Assembly (NCBI RefSeq): GCF_001641125.1
Contig: NZ_LWLP01000001.1
Location: forward strand, 2,714,079 to 2,778,078
DNA from: Arthrobacter sp. OY3WO11
GTDB taxonomy: Bacteria; Actinomycetota; Actinomycetes; Actinomycetales; Micrococcaceae
Direction of reading: 5' to 3'
DNA: 64,000 nucleotides
A model generated the notes under the pieces. It was not told the DNA's origin and made no database searches. It was given only the letters and a program-made list of their open reading frames with translations. Of this stretch, positions 46,512 through 54,386 are shown piece after piece. A program made the position numbers and the translations under genes. Positions within the stretch are counted from its first letter, which is position 1, and each line of letters opens with the position of its first letter.

Positions 46512-47564
46512 TCAGTAATCGCCTTCAGGTTTCAGTTCCCGGGACAGCAGGACGGGCCCCAGTTGGTCAACGGACAGCTTGCCGGCCAGCACGGCAACGA
46601 CGGCGGCTGTGATGGGCATCTCGACGCCCAGCTTACCTGCCAGCTCATGGACGGCCTGGCCGGATTTTATGCCTTCGGCGGTCTGGGTCATCTTCTGGCC
46701 CACCTCCTCCAGCGTGAGGCCCTGGCCCAGCAGCCGGCCCGCGGTGTGGTTGCGGGAGAGCGGCGAGGAGCAGGTGGCCACGAGGTCGCCCAGCCCTGCG
46801 AGGCCAGCCATTGTCTTGGCCTCACCGCCCAGTGCCAGGGCGAGGCGGGACGTTTCGGCAAGTCCCCGGGTGATGACGGACGCTTTGGTGTTGTCCCCCA
46901 TTTGCTTGCCCTCGCAGATGCCCACGGCCAGCGCAATGACGTTTTTCACGATCCCGCCGATCTCCACCCCAACAACGTCCGCTGTGGTGTACGGCCGGAA
47001 ATACGGCGCGGTGCAGCTCCTGGCGATCCAGCCGGCAGCGGCGGAATCAGTGCAGGCAACCACCGATGCGGTTGGTTCTTCGCGGGCAATCTCCATGGCC
47101 AGGTTGGGACCGGACACGATGGCGATGCGTTCGGCGGGCAGGCCCAGCTCCTCGCCGATGACCTCGCTCATCCGGGCGTCCGTGCTGAGCTCAAGGCCCT
47201 TCATCAGGGAAACAACCATGGCGTCCGGCGCGATCAGGCCCTTCCATTCCCGCAGCTGCGGCCTCAGCGACTGCGCCGGGACGGCGATGACCACGAGGTC
47301 CGCGCCCTCCAGGACGGCGGCGACGTCCGTGGACGCCGAGATGCTCTCCGGGAGCGGGATGTCCTTCAGGTACTGCTCGTTGACGTGGCTGGTGTTGATC
47401 TGGTCCACCACTTCGGCGCGGCGGCCCCACAGCCTGATGGTGCGCGGATCGCCTGCGGCAGCCGCTGCATCAGCCAGGATCTTGGCGAACGTCGTTCCCC
47501 AGGAGCCCGCGCCGAGGACAGCAACGGAACGGGCCGAGCCCGTCTGCTTTCCCCCAGCGGTCAC
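46512..47564 (-). CDS. gpsA: glycerol-3-phosphate dehydrogenase [NAD(P)+]
   Basis: GpsA (350 residues) makes sn-glycerol-3-phosphate for phospholipids. The nucleotide-binding motif is VLGAGSWGTTFAK (about 14-26). SLMKGLELSTDARMSEVI, VSGPNLAMEIARE and the catalytic-Lys region VEIGGIVKNVIALAVGICEG follow. It begins at a GTG overlapping the plsC stop as GTGA. Together with plsC it supplies the first steps of phosphatidic acid synthesis. Confidence 0.96.
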   Translation of the reverse strand: MTAGGKQTGSARSVAVLGAGSWGTTFAKILADAAAAAGDPRTIRLWGRRAEVVDQINTSHVNEQYLKDIPLPESISASTDVAAVLEGADLVVIAVPAQSLRPQLREWKGLIAPDAMVVSLMKGLELSTDARMSEVIGEELGLPAERIAIVSGPNLAMEIAREEPTASVVACTDSAAAGWIARSCTAPYFRPYTTADVVGVEIGGIVKNVIALAVGICEGKQMGDNTKASVITRGLAETSRLALALGGEAKTMAGLAGLGDLVATCSSPLSRNHTAGRLLGQGLTLEEVGQKMTQTAEGIKSGQAVHELAGKLGVEMPITAAVVAVLAGKLSVDQLGPVLLSRELKPEGDY

Positions 47565-48334
47565 GGAGTGTCCGTTCCGGTCCCGGGCTGCTGCTGTCCG
47601 CGTTCCATGAACCTGCCGTGCTTTGCCTGCTGCTGCTTGGCCGGGTCCCAGCGCTCCGCAGGAGGCTCTTCTCCGCGGATGTCCGCCAGGAGGGCGGTGA
47701 TGGCATCCATGATGGCATCGGTGGCCCCGGTCAGCGTGGCCTTATCGAGGGGACGGCCGGTGAAGGCGCTCAAATCGACCGGTTCACCAACTACTACCCG
47801 CGATTTCTTACGCGGGAACAGGTGGAACCGCTTGCCGTAGCGGGGGAAGACCTCGTGGGCACCCCAGTGGGCGATGGGGACCACCGGAATGCCGCCTTCA
47901 AGGGCGAGCCGTGCAGCCCCGGTGTGGCCCTTCATCGGCCAGAGGTCCGGGTCCCTGGTGAGGGTGCCCTCGGGATAGATGATGATCGCACCTCCCTCGG
48001 CAACGATCTCCTGGGCGAGCTGGAGGGAGCGGTTCGCCCCCGCCGTCGAACGCTCCACCGGGATCTGCTTGGTAGCCCGCAGGACCCAGCCCAGGACCGG
48101 CACCTTGAACAGGCCGGACTTGGCGAGGAAGTGCGGGGCAATCCTGTGGTTGTAGAGGAGGTGGCCGACGATCAGGGGATCGATCTCGGTGCAGTGGTTG
48201 GGCGCCGCAATAAAGCCGCCGGCAGGCAGCTTATCGGTGCCCTCCCACTTCTTGTCCATCATGAGGTTGAACAGGGGGCGGACTATTGCGGCGACCACCG
48301 CAAGGGTGGCGCGGCTCTTGGCCGGTTCCTTCAC
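47561..48334 (-). CDS. plsC: 1-acylglycerol-3-phosphate acyltransferase family protein
   Basis: Acyltransferase of 257 residues with the HX4D catalytic motif NHCTEIDP (His and Asp) and the phosphate-binding YPEGTLTRD. This is the PlsC family, acting at the inner face of the membrane. It is the second acylation of glycerol phosphate, or a related acyl transfer. The GTG start lies 10 bases after the murA stop and the end overlaps gpsA, so the gene is coupled to both. Confidence 0.92.
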   Translation of the reverse strand: MKEPAKSRATLAVVAAIVRPLFNLMMDKKWEGTDKLPAGGFIAAPNHCTEIDPLIVGHLLYNHRIAPHFLAKSGLFKVPVLGWVLRATKQIPVERSTAGANRSLQLAQEIVAEGGAIIIYPEGTLTRDPDLWPMKGHTGAARLALEGGIPVVPIAHWGAHEVFPRYGKRFHLFPRKKSRVVVGEPVDLSAFTGRPLDKATLTGATDAIMDAITALLADIRGEEPPAERWDPAKQQQAKHGRFMERGQQQPGTGTDTP

Positions 48335-48343
48335 GTCTGCCCG

Positions 48344-49669
48344 CTACTTCGTGGTGGTGATGTCGAAGTCGGCACCCAGCCCGGCCAGCTTTTCGGTAAA
48401 CCGTTCGTAGCCGCGGTTGATGATGTCGATGCCGGTCACGCGTGAGGTTCCCGTGGCCGCCAGCGCGGCAATCAGGTGGCTGAAGCCGCCGCGCAGGTCC
48501 GGAACGTCGATGTCGGTGCCCTTGAGCTGGGTGGGTCCGGAGATCACGGCGGAATGCAGGAAGTTGCGCTGGCCAAAACGGCACGGCACGCTGCCCAGGC
48601 ATTCACGGTGCACCTGGATGCTGGCACCCATCCGGATGAGCGCATCGGTGAACCCGAAGCGGTTCTCGTAGACGGTCTCGTGGACGATTGACACGCCTTC
48701 GGCCTGGGTCAGGGCCACCACCAGGGGCTGCTGCCAGTCCGTCATGAAGCCGGGGTGCACGTCAGTCTCCAGGACCAGCGGGTTGAGCTTACCGCCGTGG
48801 TGGTAGAAGCGGATGCCGTCCTCGCCGATGTCCATCCCGCCGCCCACCTTGCGGTAGGTGTTCAGGAAGGTCATCATGTCCCGCTGGGACGCGCCTTCAA
48901 CAAAGATGTCGCCCTTGGTGACCAGGGCGGCAGAGGCCCACGACGCTGATTCGTTCCGGTCCGAGAGTGCCCGGTGGTTGTAGCCGCCGAGGTCGCGGAC
49001 ACCTTCAATGCGGATGGTCCGGTCCGTCTGGACGCTGATGATGGCGCCCATCTTCTGCAGCACGGCGATGAGGTCGATGATCTCCGGCTCGGTCGCGGCG
49101 CCGGAGAGCTCGGTGATGCCCTCGGCGCGGGTGGCGCTCAGCAGGACCTGTTCGGTGGCACCGACCGAAGGATACGGAAGGGAGATCTTCGCCCCGTGCA
49201 GGCCCTTGGGTGCCGAGATGTGGATGCCGCCGGGGCGCTTCTCCACCACGGCGCCGAACTGGCGCAGCACGTCCAGGTGGTAGTCGATGGGGCGGTCGCC
49301 GATTTTGCAGCCGCCGAGATCGGGGATGAACGCCTCGCCGATGGCGTGGATCAGCGGCCCGCAGAGCAGGATGGGAATCCGGGAGTCGCCTGCGTGGGCG
49401 TCAATGGCAGTGCTGGAGGCCGTCTTGGCTGCCTTGGGATCCAGCGTGAGGTCGCCGTTGACCGGGTCCTTGACAACGGTGACGCCGTGCAGCTGCAGGA
49501 GGGAGGTGACCACCTCCACGTCCTTGATCTCCGGAACGTTCCGCAACACCGACGGTTCGTTGCCCAGCAACGCTGCCACCATCGCCTTGGGGACAAGATT
49601 CTTTGCTCCCCGGACGCTGACGCGGCCTGTAAGCGGGACTCCGCCGCGGATTGTCAGAACACTACTCAT
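48344..49669 (-). CDS. murA: UDP-N-acetylglucosamine 1-carboxyvinyltransferase
   Basis: MurA-family EPSP-type transferase (441 residues) for the first committed step of peptidoglycan synthesis. SVRGAKNLVPKAMVAALL has the substrate-contact Lys and Asn. The active-site loop LGGCKIGDRPIDYH keeps the catalytic Cys (Cys121, equivalent to E. coli Cys115), so fosfomycin sensitivity is expected at this residue, unlike the Asp form of mycobacteria. It heads the murA-plsC-gpsA-ddl operon, with its promoter in the 150-base gap before leuD. Confidence 0.93.
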   Translation of the reverse strand: MSSVLTIRGGVPLTGRVSVRGAKNLVPKAMVAALLGNEPSVLRNVPEIKDVEVVTSLLQLHGVTVVKDPVNGDLTLDPKAAKTASSTAIDAHAGDSRIPILLCGPLIHAIGEAFIPDLGGCKIGDRPIDYHLDVLRQFGAVVEKRPGGIHISAPKGLHGAKISLPYPSVGATEQVLLSATRAEGITELSGAATEPEIIDLIAVLQKMGAIISVQTDRTIRIEGVRDLGGYNHRALSDRNESASWASAALVTKGDIFVEGASQRDMMTFLNTYRKVGGGMDIGEDGIRFYHHGGKLNPLVLETDVHPGFMTDWQQPLVVALTQAEGVSIVHETVYENRFGFTDALIRMGASIQVHRECLGSVPCRFGQRNFLHSAVISGPTQLKGTDIDVPDLRGGFSHLIAALAATGTSRVTGIDIINRGYERFTEKLAGLGADFDITTTK

Positions 49670-49760
49670 ATACCGGTTTCCTTACGATCACTCGCCCCCA
49701 AATCCTTGCAAAGGCTCCAACCAAGCATAGGAGGTTGCGTTACCGAACCGAAATACGCAG

Positions 49761-49802
49761 GCGACGGCGGCAGGGCGTGGCGCGCCGCCGTCGCACCTTT
49801 TT
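49761..49802 (+). terminator. hairpin between leuD and murA
   Basis: An 11-bp stem (49761-49771 with 49784-49794) is followed on the plus strand by ACC and five T. Both flanking genes are read on the minus strand, where the tract precedes the hairpin and TGCGTATT follows it. It probably ends leuCD transcription as a U-poor hairpin, or blocks antisense RNA. Confidence 0.5.
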
Positions 49803-49820
49803 AAGACAGGCAACTCTGCT

Positions 49821-50432
49821 TCAGCCCGCGGAGGAAAGGCGCGCAGGCAGGGTTTTGGGCTTGAACGAAGGCCGCGTGGCCTCGTAGGCCGTGATGTCCG
49901 CCTCATGCTGCAGGGTCAGCCCGATGTCGTCGAGGCCTTCCAGCAGGCGCCAGCGGGTGTAGTCGTCAATCTCGAAGGGCGCAACGATGTTTCCGCACAC
50001 CACCGTCTTGGACACCAGGTCCACGGTGACTTCAGTCCCCGGAGCGTTCTCGAGTTCCTTCCAGATGAGCTCGATGTCGTCCTGGGCGAGCTCGGCGGCA
50101 AGCAGCCCCTGCTTGCCGGAGTTCCCGCGGAAGATGTCGGCGAAGCGCGAGGAGAGGACGGCCTTGAATCCGTAGTCCTTCAGCGCCCAGACGGCGTGCT
50201 CGCGGGACGATCCGGTACCGAAGTCCGGGCCTGCCACCAGCACGGAGCCGGCAGTGAAGGGCTCCTTGTTCAGGATGAAGGACGGGTCCTTGCGCCATGC
50301 CGAAAACAGGGCGTCCTCGAAGCCGGTCCGGGTGATCCGCTTGAGGTAGACGGCGGGGATGATCTGGTCCGTGTCCACGTTGCTCTGCCGCAGCGGGACG
50401 CCGATTCCGGTGTGGGTGGTGAACTTTTCCAT
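49821..50432 (-). CDS. leuD: 3-isopropylmalate dehydratase small subunit
   Basis: LeuD (203 residues), the swivelling domain of isopropylmalate isomerase in leucine synthesis. [32 protein letters not shown] and [17 protein letters not shown] are characteristic. It follows leuC after 8 bases with a TAGGAC-type binding site. A palindromic operator upstream of leuC probably controls both genes. Confidence 0.97.
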   Translation of the reverse strand: MEKFTTHTGIGVPLRQSNVDTDQIIPAVYLKRITRTGFEDALFSAWRKDPSFILNKEPFTAGSVLVAGPDFGTGSSREHAVWALKDYGFKAVLSSRFADIFRGNSGKQGLLAAELAQDDIELIWKELENAPGTEVTVDLVSKTVVCGNIVAPFEIDDYTRWRLLEGLDDIGLTLQHEADITAYEATRPSFKPKTLPARLSSAG

Positions 50433-50440
50433 GGCGTGTC

Positions 50441-51895
50441 CTAGGCTGCGTCGGTGCGGATGGCGGCGGATTCGGGGGCCGGATCAAGGTCCGACGGCGA
50501 GCTCAGGGTGCCCCGGATCGCGGTGGCAGCGGCGACCACCGGGGACACCAGGTGGGTGCGGCCGCCCTTGCCCTGGCGTCCTTCGAAGTTACGGTTCGAG
50601 GTGGAAGCGCAGCGCTCCCCCACCTCCAGCTGGTCCGGGTTCATGCCCAGGCACATGGAGCAGCCGGCAAAGCGCCACTCGGCGCCGAAGTCCTTGAACA
50701 CGCGGTCAAGGCCCTCGGCCTCGGCTTCCAGCCGCACGCGCGCGGAGCCCGGAACCACCAGCATCCGGACGTTGGGGTCCTTTTGGCGTCCGCGGATGAT
50801 GTCCGCGGCAGCCCGCAGGTCCTCCATGCGGGAGTTGGTGCAGGAGCCCAGGAACACCGTGTCCACCCGGATGTCCTTCATCGGGGTGCCGGCCTCCAGC
50901 CCCATGTACTGCAGCGCACGCTCGGCGGCGGCCTTGGCGTTCTCGTCGCCGAAGTCCTCGGGCGACGGCACGGACTCGGACAGCGAAACGCCCTGGCCCG
51001 GGTTGGTGCCCCAGGTGACGAAGGGCTCCAGGGTGTCGGCGTCCAGGTCAACCTGGGCGTCGAAGACGGCGTCATCATCAGTGCGCAGCGTGTTCCAGTA
51101 CTCGACGGCGGCATCCCAGTCGGCACCCTGCGGAGCGTGCGGGCGGCCCTCCATGAAGGCGTAGGTGGTTTCGTCCGGCGCCACCATGCCGGCGCGGGCA
51201 CCGGCTTCGATGGACATGTTGCAGATGGTCATGCGCGCGTCCATGGACAGCGAGCGGATGGCGGACCCGCGGTATTCCAGGACGTAGCCCTGTCCGCCGC
51301 CGGTGCCGATCTTGGCGATGACGGCCAGGATGATGTCCTTGGCGGTCACGCCGGGACGCAGTGTGCCCTCGACGTTGATGGCCATGGTCTTGAACGGCTT
51401 CAGGGAGAGCGTCTGGGTGGCCATGACGTGCTCCACCTCAGAGGTGCCGATGCCCATGGCCAGGGCGCCAAAAGCACCGTGAGTTGACGTGTGGGAGTCG
51501 CCGCAGACCACTGTCATTCCCGGCTGGGTGAGGCCCAGCTGCGGGCCGACCACGTGGACGATGCCCTGCTCCGCGTCTCCCAGGCTGTGCAGCCGGACGC
51601 CGAACTCCGCGCAGTTGTTGCGCAGGGTCTGGATCTGGGTGCGGCTGGTGAGGTCCGCGATAGGCTTGTCGATGTCCAGCGTTGGAGTGTTGTGGTCCTC
51701 CGTGGCGATGGTGAGGTCCGGGCGTCGCAGCTTCCTGCCGGCCAGCCGCAGGCCTTCGAACGCCTGCGGGGACGTCACTTCGTGGACCAGGTGAAGGTCG
51801 ATGAAGAGAAGGTCGGGCTGGGCGTTGGCTCCGTCACCATCACCTTTGCGCACCACGTGTGCGTCCCAGACTTTCTCGGCCAATGTCTTTGCCAT
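50441..51895 (-). CDS. leuC: 3-isopropylmalate dehydratase large subunit
   Basis: LeuC (484 residues), aconitase-type Fe-S enzyme that isomerises 2- to 3-isopropylmalate. Cluster ligands lie in GSCTNSR and [26 protein letters not shown] is the substrate loop. The ATG at 51895 is chosen over the one at 51901 because GGGAG lies six bases before 51895 but touches the earlier ATG. The C-terminal end adds a short Ser/Asp/Pro tail ([12 protein letters not shown]). Confidence 0.97.
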   Translation of the reverse strand: MAKTLAEKVWDAHVVRKGDGDGANAQPDLLFIDLHLVHEVTSPQAFEGLRLAGRKLRRPDLTIATEDHNTPTLDIDKPIADLTSRTQIQTLRNNCAEFGVRLHSLGDAEQGIVHVVGPQLGLTQPGMTVVCGDSHTSTHGAFGALAMGIGTSEVEHVMATQTLSLKPFKTMAINVEGTLRPGVTAKDIILAVIAKIGTGGGQGYVLEYRGSAIRSLSMDARMTICNMSIEAGARAGMVAPDETTYAFMEGRPHAPQGADWDAAVEYWNTLRTDDDAVFDAQVDLDADTLEPFVTWGTNPGQGVSLSESVPSPEDFGDENAKAAAERALQYMGLEAGTPMKDIRVDTVFLGSCTNSRMEDLRAAADIIRGRQKDPNVRMLVVPGSARVRLEAEAEGLDRVFKDFGAEWRFAGCSMCLGMNPDQLEVGERCASTSNRNFEGRQGKGGRTHLVSPVVAAATAIRGTLSSPSDLDPAPESAAIRTDAA

Positions 51896-51978
51896 GGCCA
51901 TCTCCCTTCACTGCTGTTTGGCTGATGAGCTCAACTGAATCAGGACGGCCCGTCACTGCGCCAGCCGAAAGATTTGCA

Positions 51979-51993
51979 TCTCAGATATTGAGA
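51979..51993. promoter_or_regulatory. palindromic operator between leuC and the IclR-type gene
   Basis: TCTCA-GATAT-TGAGA, a perfect five-base-arm palindrome, lies 15 bases before the regulator start and about 80 bases before leuC. It is the likely binding site of the NdgR/LtbR-type regulator, controlling leuCD and itself. Confidence 0.6.
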
Positions 51994-52008
51994 CGGCAAT
52001 ATCATTAC

Positions 52009-52728
52009 ATGGACAATTCTAGTGGAGTCGGTGTCATTGATAAAGCGGCCCAGGTGCTTGACGCGCTCGAAGCCGGCCCCACCACGCTGGCACAGCTTGT
52101 GGCAGCCACGGGCCTGGCCCGGCCCACTGTCCACCGCCTTGCCCTCGCCCTGGTCCACCACCGCCTGGTGAGCCGCGACATCCAGGGCCGCTTTGTCCTG
52201 GGAAGCCGCCTGGTTGAATTGGCCTCGGCCGCAGGCGAGGACCGTTTGATCGCATCCGCCGGGCCCGTCCTGATGCAGTTGCGCGACGCCACCGGCGAAA
52301 GCGCCCAGATTTTCCGCCGCCAGGGTGACTGGCGCGTGTGCGTGGCGTCGGCCGAACGGCCGATAGGCCTTCGCGACACCATTCCCGTAGGCACCCAGCT
52401 GTCCATGAAGGCAGGTTCGGCAGCGCAGGTACTGCTCGCATGGGAAGACCATGACCGCCTTCTCGAGGGATTGCAGTCTGCACGCTTTACACCGACAGTC
52501 CTGGCAGGAGTACGACGGCGGGGCTGGGGCCAGAGCCTCGGCGAACGGGAGCCGGGCGTCGCCTCCGTCTCCGCACCGGTGCGGGGACCGTCCGGCCGGG
52601 TCATCGCGGCCGTCTCTATTTCCGGGCCCATTGAGCGCCTCACCCGCCAGCCCGGCCGGCTGCACGCCGAAGTGGTGTGCAACGCCGGACGGCTCCTCAC
52701 CGAAGCCCTCCGCAAGAACAACGACTGA
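52009..52728 (+). CDS. ndgR: IclR-family regulator of leuCD (NdgR/LtbR type)
   Basis: IclR-type DNA-binding protein of 239 residues with an N-terminal winged helix (TTLAQLVAATGLARPTVHRLA, about 26-46) and a GAF-like effector domain (GPVLMQLRDATGES, MKAGSAAQVLLAW, SVSAPVRGPSG). The divergent position next to leuCD identifies it as the NdgR (Streptomyces) / LtbR (Corynebacterium) group that controls leucine genes. No ribosome binding site precedes the ATG at 52009 and a TATCAT lies just before it, so the mRNA may be leaderless. Confidence 0.88.
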   Translation: MDNSSGVGVIDKAAQVLDALEAGPTTLAQLVAATGLARPTVHRLALALVHHRLVSRDIQGRFVLGSRLVELASAAGEDRLIASAGPVLMQLRDATGESAQIFRRQGDWRVCVASAERPIGLRDTIPVGTQLSMKAGSAAQVLLAWEDHDRLLEGLQSARFTPTVLAGVRRRGWGQSLGEREPGVASVSAPVRGPSGRVIAAVSISGPIERLTRQPGRLHAEVVCNAGRLLTEALRKNND

Positions 52729-52778
52729 CGCCCGGCAAAGGCCGCCACAACCAGCCCGCCCGGCGCTAGGATTTCGCC

Positions 52779-53330
52779 ATGGGCAGCTATGCGGTTTTTC
52801 TCCGTGGCATCAACGTGGGCGGCATCAATATCAAAATGGCCGCTCTGCGGGACACCCTCCAGGCTGCCGGGTTCCAGGATGCCGGAACACTGCTTGCGAG
52901 CGGGAACGTGGTCCTCACCAGCAACCTGGGCGGCGCCGCTGTGAAGCGCACTTGTGAGAAGTGCCTCCGGGATGCCTTTGGCTATGACGCCTGGGTGGTG
53001 GTCCTCGAGGCCGGCCGGGTCGCAGAACTCGTGGCGGCGTGCCCCTACCCGGACGACAACAAGGCCACCCATACCTACATCACGCTCTCCTCGGATCCGG
53101 AAGTGCTCGATGAACTCGATGCGGCCGGGGCTGCACTGGAAGGACACCAGCAGGAGAGGCTGGGGCCGGAGGCGCTGGCCTGGCTGGCACCGGCCGGCGG
53201 AACCCTGGACAGCCCCTTCAGCAAGATCTCCGCGAAAGCCAGGTTCAAGGCCGCCACCACCACGCGCAACCTGCGGACGCTGATCAAGGTCCGGGACGCA
53301 GCTAGCTGTACTGTCCCGGCAGGTTGGTGA
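52779..53330 (+). CDS. DUF1697 family protein, 3' end altered by an insertion sequence
   Basis: A 183-residue DUF1697 protein, MGSYAVFLRGINVGGINIKM onward, function unknown. The core and the usual end TTTRNLRTLIKVRDAA are intact. The last residues CTVPAGW are encoded by the end of the IS element. Joining the target site back together gives an ancestral end S-R-L-Q-P-S followed by TGA at what is now 54402-54404. The original stop thus lay inside the 3' end of the convergent GTPase gene. The change is limited to the tail, so the protein may still work. Confidence 0.85.
   Translation: MGSYAVFLRGINVGGINIKMAALRDTLQAAGFQDAGTLLASGNVVLTSNLGGAAVKRTCEKCLRDAFGYDAWVVVLEAGRVAELVAACPYPDDNKATHTYITLSSDPEVLDELDAAGAALEGHQQERLGPEALAWLAPAGGTLDSPFSKISAKARFKAATTTRNLRTLIKVRDAASCTVPAGW
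53301..53306. repeat. left copy of target site duplication GCTAGC
   Basis: The six bases GCTAGC flank the insertion sequence on its left and are repeated exactly at 54381-54386. Confidence 0.9.
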
Positions 53331-54271
53331 CACGGCTGGCCGGTGGCTGACCCCTGAGTGAGGTGTGGCCTCGATGATGATTGTAGTGATGGAGCCAGTC
53401 GGGGAAAGCGTTAACACGCTCGGCCTCTGATTTGTAGGGGCGGGCGTAGGCCCATTCGTCGAGCATGGTGCGGTTGTAGCGCTCTACTTTGCCGTTGGTC
53501 TGGGGGCGGTACGGGCGGGTGCGTTTGTGCTTGATGTCCGGGCCCAGCGCGTCTGTGAAGGCGTGGGAGCGGTAGCAGGAGCCGTTGTCTGTTAGCACCC
53601 GCTTGACGGTGATGCCGTGGGATTCGAAGTAGGCGTTGGCGCGTGCCCAGAAACCGGCTGCCGTTTCTTTCTTTTCATCGGCCAGGAGCTCGGTGTATGC
53701 GAGTCTGGAGCGGTCATCGACGGCGTTGTGGAGGTAGTGGTATCCGGGTCTGCGGTTGGCCGCGGTACCGGTTCTGTTACGCCAGCCGGCGGCCCTGCCG
53801 AACGCGCGGTGGCCGCCGCCGTCGGGGATCCGGCCGAGTTTCTTGATGTCGACATGGATCAGGTCCCCCGGGCCTGTCGTGTTCGTAGCGGCGGATCACT
53901 CGTCCGGTGCCACGGTCCAGCCAGGTCAGTTTCGCCAGCCGGTAGCGGGACAGGACCCGGTGCACGGTGGAGGGGTGGATGCCCAGCAGATAACCGATTC
54001 TTGCCGGTCCCCAGCGGCGGTTCACACGCACGGCGATGATCCGCCGCTCCGTACGTGTTGCCGTGCGCCGGGGCGAACAATGCGGGCGGCTGGAGCGGTC
54101 CTCCATCCCAGCCGGGCCGTGCTCGCGGTAGCGCTGTGCCCAGCGAGCAGCAGTTGGCACGGAGACCTGAAACCGCTCTGCAGCCCGGCGCAGGTTCCAG
54201 CACTGATCAACGACACATTGCGCGAGCTGCAGCCGCCCCCGGGGCGTCAGAAGAGCGTTAGGGTGGGACAT
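53302..54271 (-). pseudogene. IS481-family transposase, frameshifted
   Basis: The N-terminal half (MSHPNALLTPRGRLQLAQ onward) contains the helix-turn-helix RRAAERFQVSVPTAARWAQRYRE and runs in frame to RYEHDRPG near 53870. There a run of five G (minus strand, 53865-53869) has one G more than the frame needs. The catalytic DDE core continues in another frame: VDIKKLG, LTDNGSCYRS and NGKVERYNRTM carry Asp, Asp and Glu. The shift needed is +1, unlike the -1 programmed shifts of many IS, so this is more likely a mutation. The stop TAG lies in the target duplication. Confidence 0.85.
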
Positions 54272-54380
54272 GAAGACCTCCGTGCGTGGAATTGGACTCT
54301 AGACAAGCCCCACTCCACCCGGAGGTCTTCTTCATGTCACCAAACCACGCCGAACATCACTAACGTCCGTGGTCAATACA
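53307..54380 (-). mobile_element. IS481-family insertion sequence, 1074 bp
   Basis: Ends are imperfect inverted repeats beginning TGTA(C/T)TG (53307 onward and the complement of 54380 backward; 17 of the first 24 bases match). It holds one transposase reading frame on the minus strand, interrupted by a one-base frameshift. A 6-bp duplication GCTAGC flanks it. It landed where the 3' ends of a DUF1697 gene and a dynamin-like GTPase gene overlapped. It is the only clear mobile element in the window. Confidence 0.92.
54272..54330 (-). promoter_or_regulatory. hairpin sequestering the transposase ribosome binding site
   Basis: GAAGACCTCCG (54272-54282) and its complement CGGAGGTCTTC (54320-54330) form an 11-bp stem directly before the transposase ATG. 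The GGAGG binding site lies in the arm next to the ATG, paired with CCTCC. A transcript entering from the upstream GTPase operon would fold and hide the site. Confidence 0.65.
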
Positions 54381-54386
54381 GCTAGC
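54381..54386. repeat. right copy of target site duplication GCTAGC
   Basis: Exact copy of 53301-53306. It also holds the TAG stop of the dynamin-like gene on the minus strand. Confidence 0.9.

Noticed and set aside
53592..53855. Separate 87-residue gene inside the insertion sequence
   Set aside because: It is an off-frame reading of the transposase catalytic region; the true frame gives VDIKKLG and further IS481 sequence.
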